The translations under genes were made by a program, and so were the position numbers. A stretch of DNA of 64,000 nt, taken from NCBI GenBank assembly GCA_963573315.1, contig OY752140.1, positions 4,216,001-4,280,000 on the forward strand, in the 5' to 3' direction. The DNA comes from Entomortierella parvispora (taxonomy: Eukaryota > Mortierellomycota > Mortierellomycetes > Mortierellales > Mortierellaceae). Under the pieces are notes generated by a model that was given only the letters and a program-made list of their open reading frames with translations, made no database searches and had not been told where the DNA came from. Every line of letters begins with the position of its first letter. The stretch's first letter is position 1. This document shows, piece after piece, positions 30,367-40,900 of this stretch.

Positions 30367-33091
30367 TTATTGGGTCGGTTGGAACTCTTCGAAATCCTCG
30401 AAATTCTCGAAATCCATACCAACGAAGTCCTCAGTGATATCTTCGTTAATATGCCCCAGAGCCTCGGTGTTGTTCTCCAGAAGAGCATCGGTGGTCCCAC
30501 TATCATCCGCACTATCCTGCACCTCTTTGACTTTGCGTTTCCTGGTATAAGTTATTCGAGGCTTTGGCGGGAAGAGAGGAACTTGAGGTTTCCATGCCCT
30601 GATTACTCCTGCCGAATGGATGGTTTCGCAGACTGTTGAAATTTCCACATGGCGAACACTCTCCTGTAGTCTGTCTGTTGTCACACAAAGAATGTTGGCG
30701 GCGTAGCTCAGCATCCGTTTGTAATGTCCAAGATACTCTCCCGTTTCATCACCACTGTAATGAACGTATCCCTCGCCCGGTTTCAGGGGTGGCAGACCTG
30801 AAATTTTCTCCCAATCATCGCGACCCTCTGGTCTTGGTACTCTTGAATGGAGATGCTGAATAAAAGCTTCAATGGTAGGAGTTGGTCGTTCTTCATAATT
30901 TCCTGTCGCCAAATCCCCGTACTTTGTCGACTCAAAAACTGTCAGTAGTGTACGAAGCTCTTGAGGTTTTCTTGAAACTCCTACTCTTGGGTATGGCTTC
31001 AGCTCTCTTTCACAATATTCCGTATAGAGATCAGGGTTCAGCTTGATCAGCTCTTCAAATTCTCTATGTAAAGAAGGAGGCAAATATCAGAATTGAGCTG
31101 AAAAGGTGAGGCACAAGACCTTTCATTCCAAAACCCATTTCAAAAGCTTACCCGAAGAGAGTGGGTATCCTTGTTTGGGTCTTAAGACTGTCGAAAACAT
31201 CCAGGGATTTGAATATGTCGGTTTCCAGTGGCAGTGAATTGAGCCATGATGACGGATGAGGCGGCGATCTATAAATATTGGATAGAGTCATCATAGCCAT
31301 GTCAAGTTCTCCTCTTTATCATGTTCGCAATGGTAAAGAGCAAAGATAAGAATTTTGATATGTGACATACCGTCTCTTGTCATCCAGGCCATAAATGAGC
31401 TTTACAATAATAAGGACTACGGCCATCGCGAATACTGGTTCCCGAATGGTTCGTACACGATAATCACGTCCTCCAGGTAGTTCATCTGGCGCTTTGTCCT
31501 GAAATATATGATACAAACGCATGGCACAAGGGTAGACTTCGACTACAATGGACAATGATATTAGCAGCGGATCCTTCCCACAAAGTTGGCTCCCCATAAC
31601 AAACAGCCGCTGGACTTACCTGGAAGCATAAGTTCCTGTACAAACCGAAGCACCATGGGTGGAATGTTTGGAGTCCTGGGCTCGACCCCAAGCTCGAAGA
31701 ACATATGATCAGATATATTATTTGCAGCATTGTGAAACACGTCAATTCCTCGGTGCTGTTAATGTGTTATCGCGAAAAGACTCTGGGTTTAGTAATTGTC
31801 CTCAGTCTACTCCATGAGGTTCGTTTCCATAACAGATATGCTATACCTTGGGTACGAGGAAATCCATGAGAGCTTTGCCTCGCATATCGGCTGGGAAGTA
31901 GTTTTCAGCGTTAAAGTACGGGATTGTTCTGTCCATAGTCCAGCTACTCAAACAAGAAGTAGATGTTGTTCTTGGTAAGTAAGGGTGAAGGAGTAAAAAG
32001 CACATCGTACATTGCAAATCCTTGTTCCTTACCGATAAAAGTCTCCCATGACGATGGGCAGTTTCAGATGTTGTGCCGATAGATAGCAGATGGCGATGGT
32101 GGACGGCATCGCCAACTCTGTTGCAGAATCGTTCATAAATATACTTGATGGCAGTGGCTTTCCAGAGGGCAGCGTCTTCCTGATCGGACCGTCACTCTTA
32201 TTTCGCGAGAGATCCTTGTTCAGACTGTGGTCGCTATGATCGGCCTCGTTGTTCTCGCCGTCGTCCTCAGACTCGGAGGATGACGACTCGCTTCGCTGAT
32301 ACTCGTCCATATTATCTAGATCGTCTGGCTCCTCCCCAGACATGTCCGTTTTGTCCTTGAAGGCAGAATTGCTTGACTTTTTTGATTTTTTCAACTGTTT
32401 TTGGGCAACGGCTGCAGTGGCATCGGATCCAGATCCAATCTCCATGTCTGTATCAGCATGTTTGTCTACTCCGTCTTGATTGCTGTTTTCATCGCCCTCA
32501 CTGCTCTCGTCATTATCGTTGAGGGTATCGTTGGAGGGCTGGTAAGAGGTTAAACTCGCCAGGTACAGGGTCCAGAACTCGTGCGCCACACTTTCAATCT
32601 CGGCTGGACAACCGCATTCATGGATCATAGCGTACAGTTGCTTCCTCAGGAGCAGCTGTACGCACTGAAGAAAATAAAAGTCCAAGTCTCTGCCGGAAAG
32701 AACTAGACGAGCGGAGGTTTGATTTATCAGAGTTGGAGCAGCTCAAAAAGATCAAACATGTCCATGCTAGATCATAGGAAAGTATGAAGGTGGTGGACCT
32801 ACATCTAATGAGATTCTCTCTCACTTTTCGCTTCCGTTTTGGACCCTTTTTTACTCGCTGATAGGTCGATCCCATCGTTGTATCGAATTCCGACACTTCC
32901 TCTTGGAAACCCTGCAACATTTGGGTTGTTTTTCAGAGAGCATGCTGTCAGCGCATCAGAATCAAGTGTTGAACAAATGCGCGCTTTGTGCGTACCTCGA
33001 GTTGATGTCCCAGCTCGCAAATGAAGAAGCCGTTACTGTTTTTCCTCCACCGCCTCGAGCGGCAGATACGACATGGTGGCTTCTTGACCAT
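30367..33091 (-). CDS. RRN7: RNA polymerase I initiation factor RRN7/TAF1B
   Basis: Eight minus-strand exons: 33091-32996, 32911-32803, about 32687-32033, 31943-31847, 31755-31620, 31542-31371, 31268-31152, 31063-30367, giving about 692 residues. The protein is a core-factor/SL1 subunit that recruits Pol I to rDNA promoters and resembles TFIIB. Residues 7-29 form the N-terminal zinc ribbon (CRIC ... CELGH, i.e. CxxC and CxxxH). The segment CVQLLLRKQLYAMIHECGCP and the cyclin-fold-like parts (YLSAQHLKLPIVMGDFYRW, LIIVKLIYGLDDKRR) fit the family. A long acidic/Ser-rich insert (SEGDENSNQDG ... SSSESEDDGENNEADHSD) separates the two halves of the domain. The exon 2/3 junction is ambiguous: a GTAGGT donor with a CAGAG acceptor keeps frame using the second AG. 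It is divergent from PRP38B with about 240 bp between starts and a CACGTG between them. Confidence 0.85.
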
Positions 33092-33228
33092 GGCTGTGCT
33101 GAAAGGTGGGTTGGTGGAACGTCGAGTTGGAAGAAGCAAAGAGGAAGAGGTGGTTGAATGACCAAAATGGGCAAGCAATGCCAGGTGGCAGAAAGAAAAG
33201 AAAAAAAAAAAAAAACGAAAATAGCTGA

Positions 33229-33234
33229 CACGTG
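33229..33234. promoter_or_regulatory. CACGTG hexamer in the RRN7/PRP38B divergent promoter
   Basis: The palindrome lies in the 241-bp spacer, 138 bp from the RRN7 ATG and 99 bp from the PRP38B ATG, next to an A15 run. CACGTG is the core of bHLH (Cbf1/Pho4-like) sites. Regulatory use is inferred from position only. Confidence 0.3.
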
Positions 33235-33332
33235 ACTTTTTGCTGGGAGCTTTCGATTTGAGCGGAGAAGCGCTTTTGTCTTTTCTTCATCAACACCACG
33301 CACACCCACACGTACACGCACACGGACCGACC

Positions 33333-35037
33333 ATGAGCTCGAATCAGCTGGAGACCCATGGCAATGCCAGGACCATGAACCTCAACTCTGTCATCTTTCA
33401 GAACATCATCGACTCGCCGTACCTCCGCACCATCAAGTACGTGCGAATGCATCGTTGTTTGACGTCATGTGAGCGATCAGACCAACTCATGCCTCACTTC
33501 ACTCTTTCCACTCTATAGCGAAATGGAATCCTTTCAAGAAGTCCAAAATGAAGCTCAAAGAAACGGTAAGTCGCCTTCTTCCTCAATGTACCTACTTATA
33601 GGATCCTCTTGTTTCCCCTTTCAAGTTTTGTCGTCGCCTGCCTTGTAAAAGAGAACGAACCAAGCAGATCAAGGCTTGACTTTTAATCGCAAGCGAGTCC
33701 TTTGGCCCATGGGTGGATCATATGTGTTGGCGCAGAGTTACATCTGATCAGAGCTAACCTTTACCCTTGTTACCTCTCTTTTGTCTCTAGTGAAATCCAT
33801 GGGTAAGCCTTGGTGAAGAGATGCATTTCAAGAAGGATCCCTCACTAGGCGATGAGGCGGACATGGCACGAGCGACGAGGAAGCGCCCTGTGACATACAC
33901 AGTAATGTTCAGCTCGTGTTGATTGTTCTCCAGACATTTGGACAAAGTTGTCTGGATTTCGGAGAGTGGAGTGGTGTGGATCGGGGGGAAGACTCTTTTT
34001 TCCATATTTTTATTAACCATGGGACCTTTGCATCTATGAAACGCTATTAGAGCCATTCCTGAAAGGAACAACCCCGTCGACTGCATGGGTTATCATGTAC
34101 AAGTTCTGGACTCTTCCCTTGACTGTCAGGCAGTTGGAGAACTTGATCGACCATCCGCACTCAGTGTAAGTTGAATGAATTCACCCCTTACTCAACGAAA
34201 TGAACTCCTGTTACCCAGATATTCACGTCCTTTCCATCGTCTTTAGCTACCTGAGAGGTCTTGGGTTTTTGTATTTGAGATTTGTCTGCAAGCCGGATCA
34301 GCTTTGGGATTGGCTTGGACCTTACCTGGAAGACGATCAGGAGATCCAACTACAAGGCGGAGTCAAACCAGTACACTCGTGAGTTTCTTTTTTGGCAGAG
34401 AAGAACGATACACATCTATGTGCAAGGTACTTGTGTACTTATGATAGCTATGTTTATGTTTTAGAACCATCGGCAAGATGTGCTACATGTTGCTGCACGA
34501 TCAGAAGTTTCTTGGGCAGATTCTGCCTCGTATCCCGGTCCTTGTGATGCGCGACCTGGAAACAAAATTGGAACCGTATGCAGACGCAGGCCGCGCCAAG
34601 ATGGGCCAACGTGATCACTTCAAGTATGTTACTCTTGAGAGTCGCTCTCACTTCCTCATATAATTCTTTATGAAGTAGAAAGAAGTAACAGGGCGCTAAT
34701 ATCGTCTCTTTGACTTGATTATAGGAAAGAAAGGTCTGACAACAGGGACCGAGGGGGACGAGGAGGAGACCGGGGCGGAGATCGAGGCGATCGGGACCGA
34801 GATCGCGACCATCGGGACAATTATAGAGGGTCTGGATCTCGGTACCGCTCTAGATCTAGAGATCGTGGCGGTCGAGATGATGGACGGGGTGGCAGCAATC
34901 GTAGGTATGATGACGACCGTGATGGTAGGTCATCTCGTCATCGTAGTTACAGCAGGAGTCCGAGCCGTGACCGCTACCGCGACCGCAGGGATGACCACCG
35001 TCGTAGAAGCCGTAGTCGCAGTCCCTCCAGACGTTAA
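33333..35037 (+). CDS. PRP38B: Pre-mRNA splicing factor PRP38B-like with C-terminal RS domain
   Basis: Seven exons: 33333-33436, 33519-33565, 33791-33802, 34051-34165, 34247-34378, 34465-34623, 34725-35037, giving 293 residues in phase throughout. The PRP38 domain is clear: MNLNSVIFQNIIDSPYLRTI, then EPFLKGTTPSTAWVIMYKFW, LTVRQLENLIDHPHSVYLRG, LRFVCKPDQLWDWLGPYLED and FLGQILPRIPV, all in the expected family order. PRP38 proteins act in spliceosome activation. The last exon is an arginine-rich RS/RGG tail (DRGGRGGDRGG ... HRSYSRSPSRDRYRDRR ... RRSRSRSPSRR), typical of PRP38B. Exon 3 is a 12-nt microexon encoding VKSM between phase-1 introns, and skipping it would keep frame. Flanking introns are 225 and 248 nt, longer than the others. 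Confidence 0.9.
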
Positions 35038-35394
35038 GACATTCGTTCGTGATGGATTACTCGTTGCAATGAACTAGAATAAAGCGTGCAAAAATACAAA
35101 TACGTCATTTTCATCCATTGGATATTTGCTGTTGCTCGTTGGGGAGGGGTTATACCTTCATTATTAAAGTGTTCCCGGACTGGAAGAGAGAACTGGGCGA
35201 GGAATGAAGGCAAAATGTTGAAGAGCTAAGCGGAAGGAAGATCTAACCTGTCTGTCATAAGCAGGTCTTTCGTCGCGCACGCGCTTGCCAGATTTTCTTT
35301 GTGGAATGGCAAAGTAAATCTGGATTGCTTCGTACTTGTCAAGTGAGGCCTCACACCGTCCTTGTTTCAACGATACTGCCATTAATATCAACCC
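35038..35394. other. Spacer between PRP38B and the Sel1 pseudogene
   Basis: PRP38B 3' region with AATAAAG (about 35079). A 75-codon minus-strand frame at 35164-35391 (KYEAIQIYFAIPQRKSGKRV) has protein-like composition but no recognised family and no visible splice partner. I treat it as unassigned. Confidence 0.3.
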
Positions 35395-37557
35395 ATGGAG
35401 AATTCATTGTTACATAGCAATGGAACTACTCCCTCTGGTGTCCACATCAACAGCATCAAAGGCCAGGATGTCTCTGGTTTGACAATTGAAACGGATGGAC
35501 TCTGGCGATGGTTTGGTATTTGAAGGACGCTGGCCAAGGAAACGCATCCGCTCTTAACAGTCTCGGCATCCTATACCGTGATGGCAAAGGAGTTCAAAGA
35601 GTGGTTTTCAGGGCCGCCGATCAAGGACTCGCCGACGCTCAGTTCAACTTGGGAATGATCTATCGCCCAGAAAACGATCGTCCCAAAGTTGTAGAGTGGC
35701 TCAAGAAAGCGCTGATCAGGGATACGCAATCGCTCAGTTCGCTGTTGGGGCGATGTATTATGATGGTTACGGTGTTGCACAGGACTTTTCCAAAGCCATT
35801 GAGTGGTATTTGAGGGCGGCCGTATTTGAGGGCGGCCGACAAAGGACACTCAATTGCTCAGTTCAGCTTGGGGTGCCATGTACGATACTGGTGAAGGGGG
35901 TTTTCGGGACTACTATTCGGCTTCAGAGTGGTATTTGAAGGCCGCTAATCAAGGTTACGCCCTAGCCCAGCACAACCTTGGCTACCTCTATCAATATGGC
36001 CGAGGTGTTCTAATAGACAATTCCTTGGCTCTAGAGTGGTACACGAGGGCAGCAGACCAAGGACTCATACAGGCTCAGTACTACGCGAGAATTTTGTATC
36101 ATGTTGGCGACATCATCTCACAGGATAAGTCCAAGATCAAGGAATGGTATTTGAGGGCTGCCAACTAAGGACACGCCGACGCTCAATTCAATCTAGGTGC
36201 AATTTAACATTGGCGTCATGTACGAGTCGTGAAGAAGCTATGAAGTGGCTTAGAAGAGCCGCTGAACAAGGACATGTTAAGGCCTATAAAAGACTCGAAA
36301 CATTGATTCAAGAAAGGAAAGGTGGTGGGGGTTCTCTGTGGGACCTTTATGATCGCCTCTTCGCCCACTAAGATGGCTCATGATATTATCCTGGAGCAGG
36401 GGTTCAAGTGAATTCTAGGCGGTATTTTGGTTAATTTTATTCACAAGACACTCAACGCGATGACGATCGTGCGCAGATATCATTGATCAGTGGCTCATGT
36501 ATGCCACAACGAACTCGCGAGAACTTTTCAACTAAATAAGACCGGACTGAGTAATATACACAGGGTGACACGGGATTCGATGATATTAAGCGCATGAATG
36601 GCGGCAAGAGACGCGAGGTTACCCACAGAAACGCGAGAATCGACGACATTATGCGCTGGGATAGGGGCAAGAGACGTGAGGTTTGATGGATTATGCGCAG
36701 AGACGCGAAATTCAAGAGCACCATGCGCAGGAATGGTGGCAAGAGACGCAAGACTATGCATAGAAACGCGAGAATCGAGGGCTTTATGCGCTGAGGTACG
36801 GGCAAGAGACGCGAGATTTGATGGATTATGCGCAGTGAGGCGAAATTCTATGACATTATACGCTGAGATAAGGGCAAGAGACGCGAGATTATGCACAAAA
36901 TCGCGAGATTCGATAGAATTATACGTGAAAATCGTAAAAGCACACTTAGCCTTTATGACAACTGGCGCACGAGAAATGGTGGCAACATATGACGTTGATA
37001 CCGACCAAGGATTCGTGAAGGCCTATTACAGTTTAGGCGATTAACTATTACGGTCACGGTATTCTTCTTGATTACCAGAAAGCCGGGCAATGGTTCATGA
37101 AGGCTGCTGCCGAGAGAGGGGACGCCGCTGGCCAGAACATTCTTGGCCACATATACCAGTTTAGCTTTGGTGTGTTGCAACTCGCAATACTTCTAGAAAG
37201 CAATGAACTGGTGCATGAAGGCAGACGACTAAGGGCACTAGAACAACATTGGCGTCATTATCAAGAATGGCCAGGAAGTCCGCCAAGATTACTAGAAAAG
37301 CGATGGAATGGTTTATGAAGGCTTTCGACCAAGGTGTTTCGCAGGATTATCAGAAGGCCGCAGAATGGTAGTTGAAACCCACTCAAGAAGGAAACGCCAC
37401 TGCCCAGAACAGCATTGACTTGATATATCATAATGGATATGGTATTCACAAAGGTTTTGGCAAGGCAACAGAGTGGTGGAGAAAGGCCTTCGAACAAGGA
37501 CACGTCGGAGCGCAGACAAGACTCGAACTGTCATCACATGAGATGAAAGGGACTTAG
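35395..37557 (+). pseudogene. Decayed Sel1-repeat (TPR-like) protein gene
   Basis: At least eight recognisable Sel1-type units of about 36 residues occur in order but scattered over all three plus frames. Examples are NASALNSLGILYRDGKGVQ (frame of 35508), YAIAQFAVGAMYYDGYGVAQ (frame of 35696), YALAQHNLGYLYQYGRGVLI (frame of 35854) and GDAAGQNILGHIYQFSFGV (frame of 37097). Further units are AMKWLRRAAEQGHVKAYKRL and ATEWWRKAFEQGHVGAQTRL. The frame changes at least four times before 36170, and stops interrupt units (for example after LRAAN at 36168). A possible original start is ATG 35395 (MENSLLHSNGTTPSGVHINS). Sel1 proteins are adaptor scaffolds, often in large families in this fungal group. 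Introns could explain one or two frame changes, but no good GT-AG pairs accompany most, so decay is the better reading. Confidence 0.75.
36598..36912 (+). repeat. Minisatellite with alternating 63- and 72-bp units (135-bp higher-order repeat)
   Basis: The motif GGCAAGAGACG starts at 36603, 36666, 36738, 36801 and 36873, i.e. spacings of 63, 72, 63 and 72 bp. All spacings are multiples of 9. In the plus frame of 36598 the array is open and reads as alternating 21- and 24-residue units: ARDARLPTETRESTTLCAGI type, then ARDVRFDGLCAETRNSRAPC type. The copies differ at many positions, so the array is not recent. It lies between two groups of Sel1 remnants. Confidence 0.85.
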
Positions 37558-37575
37558 ATGGCAAGGTGGGGACAA

Positions 37576-37680
37576 GATGAAAGATTGGGAAGAGATGAAA
37601 GATTGGGAAGAGATGAAAGATTGGGAAGAGATGAAAGGTTGGGAGAAAGGTTGGGAGGAGTTGAAAGGCTCGGAGAAGAT
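37576..37680 (+). repeat. 18-bp tandem repeat downstream of the Sel1 remnant
   Basis: The unit GATGAAAGATTGGGAAGA occurs three times exactly (37576-37629), then once with two or three changes (to 37647), then as degenerate copies to about 37680. It is a purine-rich plus strand and sits just after the stop at 37557. Confidence 0.85.
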
Positions 37681-37982
37681 GAATGGCGGTGAAAGTCCAT
37701 GGATCTACCCAAAATACATGTGAGATTACCCATTTGTCCAGCGTTTGAACGAATCTCGATTGGATCCGCAGCCAGGACATGGCTCCTACGCTTACACACC
37801 ATCAAGCACACCTGATGACCTCTACTCGACCCTTCGCCAGACATCATCTTTTTTGCAGTTTATTTGAGACGTTTTTTTTACGATGCAGAAGGGTAGTTTG
37901 TTTGTTTGTTTTTGGTTTTTTTGAAAGTACACGGAGAAGAAAAAAAGACAAATCAACAGAGAGGAGAGGAAGAAAAAGCAGA

Positions 37983-40900
37983 TTACGACTGGTTGTTTCC
38001 ATTGTGGCCAAGGGTCGAATGAGGTGATTCCTGAATGGAAAGCTCGGTCGTCAAGACCTCGGTGGACAAGTTGGCTGCAGCTGCAGATGCTGGTTTCTCG
38101 ATCCCGACCACCTTGACCTTGATACCACCAGAAACCCCCTCGGGCGCTTCATCATATAGCAGAGGGGAAGGGGTCTCATTCTTTTCCCCAGGTGACGATC
38201 CATTAGCTTGTCGTGATGGTGGTCGTTGCGGCTCCAGTATAGGTGAGGACATTACAAGATCTATCACAGCCTCTGGAGGTGGTGGAGGTCCTCTTCTGTC
38301 TTTGGGGTGGTGTTGAGAGTTGCGGAGATCATCACGCGGTGATACGGCACTGGTCCGAGACAATGGCTGTTGTTGTTTATGAAGGTGATGCTGCGGTTGT
38401 TGTTGTTGATGTTGTGGCTGAGAGCGGTAAGGCGGTTGTTGTTGAGACCCTGAGTTACCAGGGAGAGAAGGTTGTTGTGAACGTTCATGTGAATACGGTT
38501 GGGCGGACCGGTGAGAATTAACGCCTCGTGAACTATAGGTATCCTAAACAAAAAGAGAATCACCCATTAGTTTCTCATTCAAGATTTCAAGGAGACAGAG
38601 AGACCAAAAAGTATGTCGTTTCGCTTACATTGTCGGGCGGCGAGTAGTCTCTTTGCCCACGAGAGGGATCCTCGGACGACGTATAGGTATTGACCCCTTG
38701 CCTTGGGGGAGGTGGTCCTGCCGCTCCCGACTGACTGTAGCGAGGGGCGCCTTGGTAGTCCTGCGCTCCTGATGCACCTCCCCGATTTACATAGGCCGGT
38801 ACGGGTGCAAAGACCCCTACTCGCCCAGATCCATCAGCTGGCTTCTTTGGTTGATAGCTGTTCTGACTATTTGCAGATGAGGGGTGTTGAGAGGGGCCAT
38901 TCCGAGATACATATCCACCAATAGGTGCATGATCCTGCTGCGATCGCTGACCATCCCGGTGTGAAGTTGGAGAGTACTGCTGTTGCTGCGACGTCGGGTA
39001 TTGGGACTGAGACTGAGAAGCGTAAGGGTGGTGTGACGAGCCCGTGCTCGTGCGTCCCTGAATAGGTCCACCACCACCAACTTGTCGTCCAGCCATTGAG
39101 TTGGCCTTGTTGCCTCCAACCGGCGGCCCTGCAACTGCGGAGGCTGTGCCACCTCGTCCAGAAGGTACTTGTGACACAAAAGGTCCTTGTCGCCGAGCCG
39201 AGGGGAGAGCAGCATGGGCAGGAGCAGTGCGAGGGGCTTCCCTGGACACGAGGGCTTTGATGGTTGCAACGTATTCCTGCTTCTTTGCGTCAGAGATTGT
39301 CGGGTCCAAAGTGATATTGCGACATCTCTCTTGCATGAACTGGACATTCCGGGTCTCGGGACACTTGAAGGGCAAATGATACGGGACCTGGTTACAGACA
39401 ATACACGCGCCAGGGGTGATGGTGGGGACATAGGCCTTTCCTATCGACATGGACCGTAGGTTCTCCTGATATGCCGAACCGCCCAGTCTTGCTGCAGCGG
39501 CCGAGAGGGACTTTGCAACCCTGCCTTTGGGCAACTCGCCGGGTTGAATCTGTTTTTCGAGCAGGAACCGATCCAATGCAGCCAGCGCCAGTTCCTTGTA
39601 GTTTTCCGGATAATTGCTGGTCGCAATCTGTTGCCTCCGTTCCAACACCAAAGGAATGTCTTGACTCTCTGGGCATCGATCCCGATGGCTTCTATGGCAG
39701 ACCAAACATGGCAGTGGCTTTCTTCCCTTCTTGCCCTGTCCTTCGCCTCTTTGCAAGGGTGACGATGGCTGGGCGCCACGGGCTCGTTTCGCTTTCGCAG
39801 CACCATCCTCATCCAAGCCCGCGCCATCTGCAGAATTGGGATCGAGGAGCCTGCCTCGGTTTCGCTTTGCGCCTTTTTTACCTTCCAGTTCGGCCGCCAC
39901 CTCATTTGGATCCACATCGGACTCTATAGACTCGGCGTCGGATCCAGCCATGTCTTGATCAATGTAGTCCTCCTCTTCCTCATCATCTTCCTTGGCAGGT
40001 GCATCCTTACCAGCCTTGCGCTTCTTGTTTTGCTCATTGCCGTTCTCTGCGTAGGACAACACCGTCTTTCTGCGTGCGCCACGTCCCAAGGTCTCCTCTT
40101 CTTGGGCATACGACATCTTTAGTCGGTCTCGGAGTAACGTCGACCAGAATCCTTCCTCCTCATCCGCCGGAGGAGCATCTACTGGGATCTCCTCATCCAC
40201 GAGTCCCTTGGTCTCTGTCCAGACCTTGGCGAAACCAAAGCCACTGACCTTGGTCTCGCCATTGTCGTTATCGTCATAATTGTGTTCAATCTTGCTTCGA
40301 TCCAAAAGCGCATCCAGAGCTGCGTCGTCGTACTTGACATCCTCGTTTGCAGTCGAGTCCTCCTCAAACAGGGCCTTGGCGCCAAACTTAAGAATACTCT
40401 CCACATCCACAGGGTCCAAGTTCTCATCCTCCATACGCTCTACGATCAAGTGGTCCAGGATCATCTTCTTCTTTCCAATCTGGACAATTCGCTCCTCGGC
40501 CGAGTTACGAGTCATGAACTTGAGCACCAGGACCTTGTTCTTTTGTCCGATACGATGGGCTCGACTGAGCGCCTGCATATCAGCCTTGGGGTTGAAATCC
40601 ACATCGTAAATGATGATGGTATCGGCCGTTGCCAGGTTCACTCCCACACCTCCAGCTCGAGTCGAGAGCAAAAACACAAAGACGTCCGAGTCTGGCGCAT
40701 TGTACTTGTCTATCCTGGCTTGACGATCATTGCTGGTCGTGGATCCATCGAGACGGACATAGTTGTACCGTTCACCATTCAGGTAATCCTCCAGAATATC
40801 CAAGAGTCTTGTCATGGTTGAAAAGATCAAGACGCGGTGTCCGTTCTGTTTCAACTTTGGCAACATATTGTGAAGAAGTTCCAGCTTGCCTCCTGCCTCG

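Noticed and set aside
34715-35077. 120-codon plus-strand frame rich in Ala/Val/Thr/Gly
   Set aside because: Out-of-frame reading of the PRP38B RS tail; the spliced frame from 34725 gives the true RS/RGG sequence.
36598-36912. Regularly spaced identical short motifs resembling a CRISPR array
   Set aside because: Spacing alternates 63/72 bp, the sequence between motifs is itself repeated, and the context is a eukaryotic nuclear genome; this is a minisatellite.
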